DNA of 64,000 nucleotides from Nocardiopsis flavescens. GTDB lineage: Bacteria > Actinomycetota > Actinomycetes > Streptosporangiales > Streptosporangiaceae. Below are positions 32,057-44,514 of the stretch, in pieces. The first letter of the stretch is position 1. Every line of letters starts with the position of its first letter. The notes beneath the pieces are model-generated. The model worked only from the letters and a program-made list of their open reading frames with translations, did not search any database and was not told where the DNA came from. The stretch is taken from assembly GCF_900141985.1 (NCBI RefSeq), contig NZ_FQZK01000002.1, forward strand, positions 186,001 through 250,000, given 5' to 3'. The translations under genes and the position numbers were made by a program.

Positions 32057-33907
32057 ATGCACTCTCACCATCCTCCGACCGTGTCCGCGCTCCGCAGGGC
32101 GGCGACCGCGGCGACCGTGCCGCTGCTGGTCGTCGGCACCGCCGCCGCCCCGGCGGCGGCCGACGCGGCCTCCCCCGCGGGGAGCACCCTGACCGTGGCG
32201 GTCGCCCAGCAGGTGGACTCCTTCAACCCGTTCACCGCGCAGCTCGCCGTCACGACCAACATCCTGTCCCACGTGTACGACCCGCTGGTCTCCAACGACC
32301 AGGAGACGAGCAACCCCGCCCCGGCCCTGGCGGAGAGCTGGGACACCAGTGACGACGGTCTGACCTGGACCTTCCACCTGCGCGACGACGTCGCCTTCTC
32401 CGACGGCGAGCCGCTCACCTCCGACGACGTGGCCTGGACGTTCACCACGATCATGGAGAACGAGGCGGCCGCCATCGCCAACGGCAGCTACGTCACCGCG
32501 TTCGAGGAGGTCACCGCGCCCGACGACCACACCGTCGTCGTCGAGCTCTCCGAGCCGCAGGCCACCATGGAGTCGCTGACGATCCCCATCGTGCCCCGGC
32601 ACGTGTGGGAGCCGATCGTCGAGGCCGAGGGCGACGCCTTCGCCGAGTACACGGGCGAGGACCTGCCCAGCGTCGGCAGCGGGCCGTTCGTCCTCACCGC
32701 GCACGACCGCGGCCAGAGCATCACCCTGGAGGCCGCCCCCGACCACTGGAACGGCGCCCCCGGGTTCGACAACCTCGTCTTCCGCTACTACGCGGAGAAG
32801 GACGCCGCAGTCGAGGCCCTGCGCAGCGGCGAGGTCTCCTTCGTCTACGAGCTGACCGCCGCCCAGGCCGACGCCCTGTCCGAGGCATCCGACATCGCGG
32901 TCAACTTCGCCGACGGCAAGCGGTTCCAGGCGTTCACCGTCAACCCGGGCGCCCGCACCCAGGACGGCGACGAGTTCGGCGACGGGCACCCCGCCCTCCG
33001 GGACCGCACGCTGCGCCAGGCCATCGTGATGGCGATCGACAACCAGGAGATCGTGGACAAGGCCCACGGCGGACGCGCCACCGCGGCCGGCGGCTACATC
33101 CCCTCCCGCTACACCGACTTCCACTGGTCGCCGGAGGGGGATGAGGCCGTCCTCGGCTTCGACCCCGACGCCGCCAACGCCATGCTCGACGAGGCGGGCT
33201 ACGAGACCGGCGACGACGGCGTGCGCGTTTCGCCCGACGGCGACCGCCTCGAACTGCGCATGCACGTCCACCAGGACCGGCCCGACAACGTCAGCGCCGG
33301 CAAGGTCATCGTGGAGCGCCTGGCCGACATCGGCGTCGAGGTTGAGAACCTCACCGTCGACCCCGGCGTGCTCAGCGACGCCCTCTACGCCGCCGAGTAC
33401 GACCTGATCTTCACCGGGTGGACGGTCAACCCCGACCCCGACTACGTGTTCGGCATCCACACCTGCGACGCGCTGCCCACCGAGCCCGGCACCATGCAGG
33501 GCGACGCCTACTTCTGCAACGAGGAGTACGACGGGCTCTACGCGGACCAGCTGCGGGAGTACGACCGGGCCGCGCGCGCGGAGGTCATCCACGACCTCCA
33601 GCGCATCCTCTACGAGGAGGCCGTCGTCAACGTCCTGACCTACCCGGACATCCGGGAGGCCTACCGGACCGACCACATCGAGGAGGGCACCCTCCTCACC
33701 CAGCCCGCCGAGGGCGGCAACATCTGGGGCCAGGACGGGTACTGGGCGTTCTGGGCGGCGCAGCCCGCCGAGGCCGGGTCCGGCCCGGGCGGGGGCGGCC
33801 CGTCCACCGGTGTCTGGATCGGCATCGGCGCGGCCGCCCTGGTGCTCGTGGCCGGGGGCGCGTTCCTCGTCTTCCGCCGCCGGGCCACAGCGGAGGACCG
33901 CGAGTGA
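32057..33907 (+). CDS. Peptide/nickel-type ABC transporter substrate-binding protein with C-terminal membrane anchor
   Basis: 616 aa family-5 solute-binding protein. A Sec signal peptide (ATAATVPLLVVGTAAAPAAA) has no lipobox cysteine. The mature protein has TLTVAVAQQVDSFNPFTAQL, GLTWTFHLRDDVAFSDGEPL, the family pattern PLTSDDVAWTF, and a long C-terminal lobe. After a Gly/Pro linker, a helix WIGIGAAALVLVAGGAFLVF followed by RRRA forms a C-terminal anchor, replacing the usual lipid anchor. The ATG 32057 has AGGGG 5 nt upstream. It leads a five-gene operon; the ligand (oligopeptide or other) cannot be told from sequence. Confidence 0.92.
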   Translation: MHSHHPPTVSALRRAATAATVPLLVVGTAAAPAAADAASPAGSTLTVAVAQQVDSFNPFTAQLAVTTNILSHVYDPLVSNDQETSNPAPALAESWDTSDDGLTWTFHLRDDVAFSDGEPLTSDDVAWTFTTIMENEAAAIANGSYVTAFEEVTAPDDHTVVVELSEPQATMESLTIPIVPRHVWEPIVEAEGDAFAEYTGEDLPSVGSGPFVLTAHDRGQSITLEAAPDHWNGAPGFDNLVFRYYAEKDAAVEALRSGEVSFVYELTAAQADALSEASDIAVNFADGKRFQAFTVNPGARTQDGDEFGDGHPALRDRTLRQAIVMAIDNQEIVDKAHGGRATAAGGYIPSRYTDFHWSPEGDEAVLGFDPDAANAMLDEAGYETGDDGVRVSPDGDRLELRMHVHQDRPDNVSAGKVIVERLADIGVEVENLTVDPGVLSDALYAAEYDLIFTGWTVNPDPDYVFGIHTCDALPTEPGTMQGDAYFCNEEYDGLYADQLREYDRAARAEVIHDLQRILYEEAVVNVLTYPDIREAYRTDHIEEGTLLTQPAEGGNIWGQDGYWAFWAAQPAEAGSGPGGGGPSTGVWIGIGAAALVLVAGGAFLVFRRRATAEDRE

Positions 33908-34968
33908 CCGGCTCCCCCGTCGCGGCCCCGCCCGGGGCGCAGGAGAACCCCTCCTCCGCCCCGGCGGCGGCCGCCGCCCGAGGCCGCGCGGGCCGCGTGC
34001 TCCGCTACATCGGCGGCCGGCTGCTCACCGCGGCGCTCTCCCTGGCCGGGGTGGTCGTCGCGGGGTTCTTCCTGTTCCGCATCCTGCCCGGCGACCCCGT
34101 CCGCGCCATGACCGAGGGCCGCGAGGTCACCGCGGAGCAGCGCGAGGAGCTGCGCCGCCAGTTCGGGCTGGACCAGCCGCTGTGGCAGCAGTTCCTCGAC
34201 TACGCCCTGGGCCTGTTCCGGATGGACCTGGGCACCTCGTTCCAGTACCGCAGGCCGGTGGCCGAGCTGATCCTGGACGCGCTGGGCCCCACGGTCCTGC
34301 TCGCCGGGACCGGCACCGTCATCGCCGCCCTGCTCGGCCTGCTCCTGGGCGTGCGCTCGGGGTGGCGGCCCGGGGGAGCGGCCGACCGGGTGAACACGAC
34401 CGTCGCCCTGTTCTTCTGGTCGGTGCCGACGTTCTGGCTGGGCCTGCTCCTCATCGTGCTGTTCGCCTCCGGCCGCGACCCGCTGCCCGGGCTGTTCCCG
34501 ACCGGCGGTATGACCACCCCCGGCGTCACCGGGGCCTGGGACGTGGCCCTCGACACCGCCTGGCACATGGTCCTGCCGGTCACCACCATGGTCGCGGTCA
34601 TCTACGCGCAGTACCTGATGATCATGCGCTCCTCCCTCATGGACGAGAAGGGCGCCGACTACCTGACCACGGCGCGGGCCAAGGGCCTGCGCGACACCCT
34701 GGTGCGCCGCAGGCACGCCGTGCCCAACGCCCTGCTGCCCACCGTCACCCTGATTTTCCTCAACCTGGGGCAGGTGGTCTCCGGCGTCATCCTCGTCGAG
34801 ACCGTCTTCTCGTGGCCCGGGCTGGGGCGCCTGTTCTACTCCGGCCTGAGCGTGCCCGACCTGGGCCTGGTCCAGGGCCTGTTCGTGGTCTTCGCGGCCT
34901 CGGTGATCGTCATGAACCTCGTCGCCGACCTGGTCTACCCGCTGCTCGACCCCAGGGTGCGCCCATGA
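33904..34968 (+). CDS. ABC transporter permease, DppB family
   Basis: 354 aa inner permease with six membrane helices. GTG 33904 overlaps the upstream stop (GTGA) and has GGAGG at 7 nt. Family landmarks are the first-helix region FFLFRILPGDPVRAMTEGRE, the periplasmic LRRQFGLDQPLWQQFLDYAL, and the EAA loop DYLTTARAKGLRDTLVRRRH that docks on the ATPases. A low-complexity cytoplasmic N-terminus of about 30 residues precedes the first helix. Confidence 0.93.
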   Translation: MTGSPVAAPPGAQENPSSAPAAAAARGRAGRVLRYIGGRLLTAALSLAGVVVAGFFLFRILPGDPVRAMTEGREVTAEQREELRRQFGLDQPLWQQFLDYALGLFRMDLGTSFQYRRPVAELILDALGPTVLLAGTGTVIAALLGLLLGVRSGWRPGGAADRVNTTVALFFWSVPTFWLGLLLIVLFASGRDPLPGLFPTGGMTTPGVTGAWDVALDTAWHMVLPVTTMVAVIYAQYLMIMRSSLMDEKGADYLTTARAKGLRDTLVRRRHAVPNALLPTVTLIFLNLGQVVSGVILVETVFSWPGLGRLFYSGLSVPDLGLVQGLFVVFAASVIVMNLVADLVYPLLDPRVRP

Positions 34969-35900
34969 ACACCGCCGCGGCCCCGCCGCCCTCCCCGCGG
35001 GCCCTTGCCCGCCGCAGGCGCCGCGAGGCCCTGCGCTCGTTCGCCCGCGAGTACGCGCGCCGCCGCGCCGGCATGGTCGGCCTGGCCGGCCTGCTCGCCC
35101 TGGTCGTGCTCGCCCTGGCGGCCCCGCTGCTGGTGGACCCGGGCGACCTCACCGTCACCCGGGCGCCCGGTGCCGCGTTCGAGCCGCCCAGCGCCCGGTT
35201 CCCGCTGGGCACCGACGACTACGGCCGGTCCATCCTCGACCTCATCATCTGGGGGTCCCGGGTCTCGCTGGCCGTGGGTTTCCTGGCCACCGTGGTCTCG
35301 GTGTCGCTGGGGACCCTGGTCGGGATCACCGCGGGCCACTTCGGGGCGGGCGGGGGCGCCGCCGGGCGCCTGCTGTCGTCGGTCCTGATGCGGCTCACCG
35401 ACTGGTTCCTGGTGCTGCCCACGCTGGTCCTGGCCGTGGCCCTGGCCGCGGTGCTGCCGCGCGGCACGGGCACGATCATCCTGGCCATCGGCCTGACGGT
35501 GTGGCCCGCCACCGCGCGCCTGGTGCGCGCGCAGACCCTGGCGGTGGAGGCCCGGCCCTACGTGGAGCGGGCCCGCGCCCTGGGCGGCGGCCACCTGCAC
35601 GTCATGGCCTGGCACGTGCTGCCCAACGTGCTCCCGGTCGTGCTGGCCCAGACCACCCTGCTGGTGGCGACCTCCATCATCGCCGAGTCCACCCTGGCCT
35701 TCCTGGGCGTGGGCGACCCCACCACCATCTCCTGGGGCGGGATCCTGGAGAGCGCCCGCAACGCGGGCGCGATCAGCTCCGGGATCTGGTGGTACATGAT
35801 CCCGCCCGGACTGGCGATCGCCCTGGTCGCCCTCGCGTTCACCCTGTGCGGCCGAGCCCTGGAGGCCGTCATCGACCCCCGACTGAGGGAGCAGCGTTGA
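34965..35900 (+). CDS. ABC transporter permease, DppC family
   Basis: 311 aa second permease; ATG 34965 overlaps the previous stop as ATGA. The N-terminal OppC-type segment (AREYARRRAGMVGLAG-like region, residues about 24-40) precedes the first helix. LGTDDYGRSILDLIIWGSRV and the EAA loop YVERARALGGGHLHVMAWHV are diagnostic. AESTLAFLGVGDPTTISWG near the end is a family signature. Confidence 0.93.
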   Translation: MNTAAAPPPSPRALARRRRREALRSFAREYARRRAGMVGLAGLLALVVLALAAPLLVDPGDLTVTRAPGAAFEPPSARFPLGTDDYGRSILDLIIWGSRVSLAVGFLATVVSVSLGTLVGITAGHFGAGGGAAGRLLSSVLMRLTDWFLVLPTLVLAVALAAVLPRGTGTIILAIGLTVWPATARLVRAQTLAVEARPYVERARALGGGHLHVMAWHVLPNVLPVVLAQTTLLVATSIIAESTLAFLGVGDPTTISWGGILESARNAGAISSGIWWYMIPPGLAIALVALAFTLCGRALEAVIDPRLREQR

Positions 35901-36891
35901 CCTCCCTTCTCGACGTGCGCGACCTGCACGTGACGTACCGGTCCGGCGGCGGCGAAGTCCCCGCCGTACGCGGTGTGGACCTGTCCCTGGACCCGGGCGG
36001 GACGCTCGGCCTGGCCGGCGAGTCCGGCAGCGGCAAGTCCACGGTGGCCCTGGCGCTGCTGCGGCTGCTGCCCGAGACGGCCCGGGTCACCGGGGCCGTG
36101 GAGCTGGCCGGCGAGGACGTCCTCACCATGCGGTGGGGGCGGCTGCGCGCGGTCCGGTGGTCGGAGGCGGCCATCGTGTTCCAGGGCGCCATGCACTCGC
36201 TGAACCCGGTGCGCCGGGTCGGCGAGCAGATCGCCGAGCCGCTGCTGATCCACCGGACGGTCCCGCGGGAGCGGGTCGGCGACCGCGTCGCCGAACTCCT
36301 GGAACAGGTGGGCCTGCCCGCCTCCCGGGCCGCGGACCACCCCCACCAGCTGTCCGGCGGGCAGCGCCAGCGGGTCATGATCGCGATGGCCCTGGCCTGC
36401 GAGCCGCGGCTCATCGTGGCCGACGAGGCGACGACCGCCCTGGACGTGATGATCCAGGCGCAGATCCTCGCCCTGCTCAAGCGCCTGGTCGCCGAGCACG
36501 GCATCGGCATGCTGATGATCAGCCACGACCTGTCCGTGCTCGCCGACACCTGCGACCGGGTCGCGGTGATGTACGCGGGACGGGTCGTGGAGGAGGGCCC
36601 GGCCCGCGAGGTGATGGGCGCGCCCGCGCACCCCTACGCGGCGGCGCTGGGCGCGGCGTTCCCCAGGATCGGGGACCCGGCGTCCCGGCGGGCCCCGCGC
36701 GGCCTGCCCGGAGACCCCCCCGATCCCGCCGACCCGCCCCCGGGCTGCGTGTTCCGGCCGCGCTGCCCGGTGGCCGAGGAGGTGTGCGCGACGGTCGACC
36801 CGCCGCTGTGGCCGGTCGCGCCGGACGCCGGCGGGCGGTCCCCGCGGCGCGCCGCCTGCGTCCACGTGGGGCCGGTCGGGGAGGGGGTCCG

Positions 36892-36895
<4 letters not shown>
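35897..36895 (+). CDS. ABC transporter ATP-binding protein, DppD family
   Basis: 332 aa ATPase; the TTG at 35897 overlaps the previous stop (TTGA) and follows GGGAG by 5 nt. Walker A is [10 protein letters not shown], the Q-loop is [12 protein letters not shown], the signature is [17 protein letters not shown], and Walker B is [13 protein letters not shown], with the switch [11 protein letters not shown]. The C-terminal Cys cluster [11 protein letters not shown] is the oligopeptide-subfamily extension. The protein should pair with the next ATPase as a heterodimer. Confidence 0.93.
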
Positions 36896-37950
<1,055 letters not shown>

Positions 37951-37955
37951 GGAAA

Positions 37956-37991
37956 CGCCCGGGGCCGTCCAGAAGCGGACGGCCCCGGGCG
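37956..37991 (+). terminator. Terminator of peptide importer operon
   Basis: A perfect 15-bp stem (37956-37970 with 37977-37991), 6-nt loop, starting 6 bases after the last stop. Confidence 0.8.
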
Positions 37992-38025
37992 AAACAGGGC
38001 GGGGACCGCGGCCGTTGTCGGGTAC

Positions 38026-38928
38026 ATGACCTTCGAGACGCACGCCCTCCCCGCCGCCGCGGCACCGGGCCCCCTGTTCACCGAGGCCGACCCCTGGTCG
38101 GCGGCGGAGCTGGACCTGGACGCCTACCTGGCCCGCACCGGCCTGGCCGGGGACCTGCCGCCCACCGCGCCGACGCTGCGCGCCGTCCAGCGCGCGCACC
38201 TGGCCGCCATCCCCTTCGAGAACGTCGAACTCGTCCTGGAGCGGCCCCTGCCCCTGGACGTGCCCGCGCTGGTGGACAAGATGGTCCGCCGTCGCCGCGG
38301 CGGCTACTGCTACGAGCAGAACCTGCTGCTGGCCGCGGTCCTGTCCCGGCTGGGCTTCTCCGTGACCGGGCTCGCCGCGCGCGTGCTGGTGGGCGCGCAG
38401 GGCCACCTCAGACCCGCGACGCACGCCCTGCTGCGGGTGGAGACCGAGCAGGGCCCCCACCTCGCCGACGTGGGCTTCGGCGGTGGCGGGCTCCTGGAGC
38501 CGATCCCGTTCGAGGACGGGCGCCAGGAGGTCCAGGGCGGCTGGGGCGTGCGGCTGGACCGGGCGCCGGGGCTGGGCGGCCCGGAGTGGCTGCTGCGCTC
38601 CTTCACGGACGGGGAGTGGGAGCCGCAGTACGCCTTCACGACGGCGGGCCAGGCCCGGGCGGACTACGCGATCTTCAGCCACTACCTGGCCTCGCACCCG
38701 CGCTCGCCGTTCCGGGGGCGGCTGACCGCGCAGCGCATCGGCCCGGGGGTGCGGCACCGGCTGGCGGACGCCACGCTGGTCACCGACCGGACGGACGGGA
38801 CCGCGGAGCGGCGCGAGCTGGCGGCGGAGGAGGTGCCGGGGGTGCTGGACGGGGTCTTCGGCATCGGTCTGGACGCACGGGAACAGGAGATCGTGGTGCG
38901 CAGGGTGTCCGCATTCCTCAATATGTGA
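38026..38928 (+). CDS. nat: Arylamine N-acetyltransferase
   Basis: 300 aa. It transfers acetyl from acetyl-CoA to arylamines or hydrazines. The catalytic triad is seen as Cys95 in RRGGYCYEQNLLL, His133 in LRPATHALLRV and Asp148 in HLADVGFGG. The substrate-loop segment HLAAIPFENVELVLERPL is also conserved. The ATG at 38026 lacks a clear ribosome site (TCGGGTAC upstream; TACATG context), so a very short leader is possible. It is monocistronic, between two hairpins. The physiological substrate is unknown. Confidence 0.94.
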   Translation: MTFETHALPAAAAPGPLFTEADPWSAAELDLDAYLARTGLAGDLPPTAPTLRAVQRAHLAAIPFENVELVLERPLPLDVPALVDKMVRRRRGGYCYEQNLLLAAVLSRLGFSVTGLAARVLVGAQGHLRPATHALLRVETEQGPHLADVGFGGGGLLEPIPFEDGRQEVQGGWGVRLDRAPGLGGPEWLLRSFTDGEWEPQYAFTTAGQARADYAIFSHYLASHPRSPFRGRLTAQRIGPGVRHRLADATLVTDRTDGTAERRELAAEEVPGVLDGVFGIGLDAREQEIVVRRVSAFLNM

Positions 38929-38939
38929 TCTGGGTCACT

Positions 38940-38975
38940 TTCCCGGCGGGCGGGGGTGCCCCCGCCCGCCGGGAA
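38940..38975 (+). terminator. Terminator after arylamine N-acetyltransferase gene
   Basis: A perfect 17-bp inverted repeat (38940-38956 with 38959-38975) with a 2-base centre, so a smaller effective loop of 4. Confidence 0.8.
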
Positions 38976-39147
38976 GGGCGAAGTCATCGGGGATGTCGTG
39001 ATGCGACGGTAAGTCTTCAATGCGACTCATGTAAGTATCCGCTCATGTTTCCGACCATTAGGCACGTTCGTCGTGACGAAGACCGGGGGAGGACTGGGGA
39101 GGCGCCGCCCCGAGCGGGGGCGGCGACGTCCTGAGGGAGAGCACCCC

Positions 39148-40431
39148 ATGGCGCACATGACCACGGACGACGCCCACGAGTACATCAACGGCGTCTGCTT
39201 CAAGACCGGGCCCCCCGGAAAGGTCGGGGCCGAGACCGAGTGGCTGGTCGCCGACACCGCCGCACCCGAATCCACCGTCACCATCGACCGCCTCGCGGCG
39301 CTGCTGGAGGGCTCCGGCCCCCCGCCCGCGGGAAGCCGCGTCACCTTCGAACCCGGCGGACAGATCGAGCTCAGCTCGCCCGCCCTGCCCGGCCCGGCCC
39401 GCGCGCACGAAGCGCTCGCCGCGGACCTGGAGCACCTCGGCAAGACCCTCGCCCAGGACGGCCTGTCCCTGGTCGAGTCCGCGCTGGACCCCGTACGGGA
39501 GCCCGTGCGCCAGCTCCGGCTGCCCCGGTACAACGCCATGGAGCGGTTCTTCACCGGGCGCCGCACCCGCGGCGGGCACACCATGATGTGCTCGACCGCC
39601 TCGCTCCAGGTGTGCCTGGACGCCGGCGCCGACGCAGCCGACCTGCGCGCCCGCTGGGAGCTGGCGCACCGGCTCGGCCCCGTCCTGGTCGCCGCGTTCG
39701 CCAACTCGCCGCTGTGGCGCGGCCGTCCCACCGGCTGGAAGTCCACCCGCTGGGCCATCTGGGCCGGCATGGACGCCGACCGCACCGCGCCCGTCCTGGA
39801 GCCCGGGGGCCCCGGCGACCCGGCCCTGGCCTGGGCCGCGTACGCCCTCGGCGCCTCCGTCATGGCGGTCTCCGAGATCCCCGGGGGCGGCGGTGCCTGG
39901 CTGCCCGACCCCGGCATCACCTTCGCGGAGTGGATCGACGGGCACGGGCCGCGCCCCGCCACCCCCGCCGACCTCGAACTGCACCTGAGCACCCTCTTCC
40001 CGCCCGTGCGCCCCCGCGGCTGGTGGGAGCTGCGCATGATCGACACCCTCCCCCTGCGCTGGTGGCCGGTCCCCGTCGCGGTCGCCGCCGCGCTCTTCGA
40101 CGACCCCCGGGCCCGCGCCGCGGCCGAGGAGGCCACGGAGCGGCTCTGCGGCGGCGCCGCGCCCGGGCGGGGGCTGTGGCTGCGCGCGGCCCGCGACGGC
40201 ACGGCGGACCCCGCGATCGCCGCCTGCGCGCTCCGGTGCCTCGACGCCGCCGTCGAGGCGCTGCCGCGCATGGGGGCGGCGCCCCTGGCCCGCCTCGTCG
40301 ACGACTACGCCGACCGCCACACCCGGCGCGGGCTCAGCCCCGCCGACGCGCGGCCGAGCGTGCCGGAGCCGCGTCCCGCCCACGCGGGCGCGGCGGACCA
40401 CCACTCCAGGAACGGTGGAGGAGTTCGGTGA
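39148..40431 (+). CDS. egtA: Glutamate-cysteine ligase EgtA (ergothioneine pathway)
   Basis: 427 aa. It makes gamma-glutamylcysteine, the sulfur donor for EgtB. The ATG at 39148 has GGGAG at 8 nt. GCS2-type features include VGAETEWLV, RVTFEPGGQIELSSPALPG, LPRYNAMERFF, GGHTMMCSTASLQVCLD and RGWWELRMIDTLP. It is first of egtABCD, with each junction overlapping or a few bases apart. The upstream region is AT-rich with two CTCATGT direct repeats near 39030-39045 that could mark control, but no regulator site is recognised. Confidence 0.93.
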   Translation: MAHMTTDDAHEYINGVCFKTGPPGKVGAETEWLVADTAAPESTVTIDRLAALLEGSGPPPAGSRVTFEPGGQIELSSPALPGPARAHEALAADLEHLGKTLAQDGLSLVESALDPVREPVRQLRLPRYNAMERFFTGRRTRGGHTMMCSTASLQVCLDAGADAADLRARWELAHRLGPVLVAAFANSPLWRGRPTGWKSTRWAIWAGMDADRTAPVLEPGGPGDPALAWAAYALGASVMAVSEIPGGGGAWLPDPGITFAEWIDGHGPRPATPADLELHLSTLFPPVRPRGWWELRMIDTLPLRWWPVPVAVAAALFDDPRARAAAEEATERLCGGAAPGRGLWLRAARDGTADPAIAACALRCLDAAVEALPRMGAAPLARLVDDYADRHTRRGLSPADARPSVPEPRPAHAGAADHHSRNGGGVR

Positions 40432-41771
40432 ACAACGGACACGACATCTCCAAGGAGCGCATCGCCGCGGAGCTCGACCGGAGCCGGCGGCGCAGCATCG
40501 GCCTGACGCTGGACGCGCTCGACGAGGACGGGCTCCTCGCCCAGCACTCCCCGCTGATGTCGCCGCTGGTCTGGGACCTGGCGCACATCGGCAACTACGA
40601 GGAGCAGTGGCTGCTGCGGGCCGCCGCCGGCCGCGAGGCCCTGCGCCCCGACATCGACCACCTCTACGACGCCTTCGAGAACCCCCGGGCCGAGCGCACC
40701 AGCCTGCCGCTGCTGCGGCCGGGCGAGGCGCGCGAGTACAACGAGCGGGTCCGCCGGGAGGTCCTGGACGCCCTGGACGGCGTCGACCTCTCCGTCCCGG
40801 CCCCGCGCGGCCCCGACGACCCGCCCGGCCTGCTGGACGCCGGGTTCGTCTACCACATGGTCATCCAGCACGAGCACCAGCACGACGAGACCATGCTCGC
40901 CACCCACCAGCTGCGCCGCGGCGTCCCCGTGCTGCTGGAGGAGACGCCCGCCGTCTCCCCCCTGCGCCCGCCGGCGCGTGCCGAGGCCCTGGTCCCCGCC
41001 GGGCCCTTCACCATGGGCACCGACGACGACCCCTGGGCCTACGACAACGAGAAGCCCGCCTTCACCGTCGACCTGCCGGCCTACTTCATCGACACCGCGC
41101 CCGTCACCAACGCCGCGTACCAGGAGTTCATGGACGACGGCGGCTACCAGACCCGCCGGTGGTGGAGCAGGGACGGCTGGGAGTGGAAGGAGAAGCGCGG
41201 GGCGCGGTCCCCCGCGTTCTGGGAGCGCGAGGGCGAGGGCTGGTCCCGCCGCCGCTTCGGCCGCAGGGAGCTGGTGCCGCCCGCCGAGCCCGTGCAGCAC
41301 GTCTGCTTCCACGAGGCGCAGGCCTACGCCTCGTGGGCGGGCAGGCGCCTGCCCACCGAGGCCGAGTGGGAGAAGGCGGCGCGCTACGACCCGGCCGACG
41401 GCCGCTCCCGGCGCCACCCCTGGGGGGACGCCGAGCCCGCCGCCCGCCACGCCAACCTGGGCCAGCGCAGGCTCGGCCCGGCCGCGGTGGGCCGCCACCC
41501 CGACGGGGCCTCCCCGCTGGGCGTGCACCAGCTCGTCGGCGACGTGTGGGAGTGGACCTCCACCACCTTCCACGGCTACCCGGGCTTTCGCCCCTTCCCG
41601 TACCGCGAGTACTCGGAGGTGTTCTTCGACGCGGGGTACAAGGTGCTGCGCGGCGGGTCGTGGGCCACCCACCCCACGGCCGTGCGGTCCACGTTCCGCA
41701 ACTGGGACCTGCCCGTCCGGCGGCAGATCTTCAGCGGGTTCCGCTGCGCCCGCGACGCGGAGCCCGCCTGA
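40428..41771 (+). CDS. egtB: Ergothioneine sulfoxide synthase EgtB
   Basis: 447 aa non-haem iron enzyme that joins hercynine and gamma-glutamylcysteine with O2. The N-terminal DinB-like domain gives the three iron ligands His53 (LVWDLAHIGNYEEQW), and His148 and His152 (VIQHEHQHDETM). The formylglycine-generating-enzyme-like domain follows: VPAGPFTMGTDDDPWAYDNE, PTEAEWEKAARY, GDVWEWTSTTF and VLRGGSWATHP. GTG 40428 overlaps the egtA stop (GTGA) after GGAGGAG. Confidence 0.96.
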   Translation: MNNGHDISKERIAAELDRSRRRSIGLTLDALDEDGLLAQHSPLMSPLVWDLAHIGNYEEQWLLRAAAGREALRPDIDHLYDAFENPRAERTSLPLLRPGEAREYNERVRREVLDALDGVDLSVPAPRGPDDPPGLLDAGFVYHMVIQHEHQHDETMLATHQLRRGVPVLLEETPAVSPLRPPARAEALVPAGPFTMGTDDDPWAYDNEKPAFTVDLPAYFIDTAPVTNAAYQEFMDDGGYQTRRWWSRDGWEWKEKRGARSPAFWEREGEGWSRRRFGRRELVPPAEPVQHVCFHEAQAYASWAGRRLPTEAEWEKAARYDPADGRSRRHPWGDAEPAARHANLGQRRLGPAAVGRHPDGASPLGVHQLVGDVWEWTSTTFHGYPGFRPFPYREYSEVFFDAGYKVLRGGSWATHPTAVRSTFRNWDLPVRRQIFSGFRCARDAEPA

Positions 41772-42502
41772 TGTGCCGCCACACCGCCTACCTGGGGCCG
41801 CCGCGTACGGTGTACGACCTGCTGTACGCGGCGCCCCACGCGCTCCACGTCCAGTCCTGGGCACCGCGGATGCAGAGGCACGGCACCGTGAACGCCGACG
41901 GGTTCGGGGTGGGCTGGTACCCCGACGACACCCCCGAGCCCCTGCGCTACCGGCGCGCCCTGCCCATGTGGGGCGACGCCTCCTTCGCCGAGGCCGCCCG
42001 GGGCCTGGTTTCGGGGTGCGTGCTGGCGGCGGTGCGCGACGCCACCCTCGGGTTCGGCACCGACGAGGCGAGCGCCCAGCCCTTCCGTGCGGGGCGGCTG
42101 CTGTTCAGCCACAACGGCGCGGTCAAGGACGACGACGCGCTGGTGGCGGCGCTCCCGCCGCCGCCGGGGGTGCTCGACGCCCGCGCCCCGGTGGACTCCG
42201 CGCCCCTGTTCGGGCACGCGGTCCGCCTGTGGCGGGCCTCCGGGGACCTGCCCGGCGCCCTGGCCTCGGTGGTCCGCCACGCCCGCGAGCACTCCGAGGG
42301 GCGCTACAACCTGCTGGCGACCGACGGCGAGACCCTCGTGGGCACCGCCGCCGGGGACACGCTGTTCACCCTCAGGGAGCCCGGGGGAGGGGTCCTGATG
42401 GCCTCCGAGCCCCACGACGACTCGCCCGGCTGGCGGGAGGTGCCCGAGGGCTCCGTGGCCGTGGCGTCGGCGGAGCGCACCGAGATCCACCCCATCGTCT
42501 GA
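41771..42502 (+). CDS. egtC: Gamma-glutamyl hercynylcysteine sulfoxide hydrolase EgtC
   Basis: 243 aa Ntn-type glutamine amidotransferase-like hydrolase that removes glutamate from the EgtB product. [11 protein letters not shown] shows the N-terminal nucleophile Cys2. [31 protein letters not shown] and [18 protein letters not shown] are family features. The ATG shares its A with the egtB stop. Confidence 0.94.
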   Translation: MCRHTAYLGPPRTVYDLLYAAPHALHVQSWAPRMQRHGTVNADGFGVGWYPDDTPEPLRYRRALPMWGDASFAEAARGLVSGCVLAAVRDATLGFGTDEASAQPFRAGRLLFSHNGAVKDDDALVAALPPPPGVLDARAPVDSAPLFGHAVRLWRASGDLPGALASVVRHAREHSEGRYNLLATDGETLVGTAAGDTLFTLREPGGGVLMASEPHDDSPGWREVPEGSVAVASAERTEIHPIV

Positions 42503-44377
<1,875 letters not shown>

Positions 44378-44514
44378 CCCGTGTCCCGCCGCCCCGGTCC
44401 GCGACGCGCGGCCGGGGCGGCGGCGCGCCCGGGACCCGGTGTCCGGGGCGGGGGCGGTCTCCGCCCGGTCGCGCCCCGCCTGCGGGCCACCCGCGGCCGT
44501 GCCCGGCCACCGGG

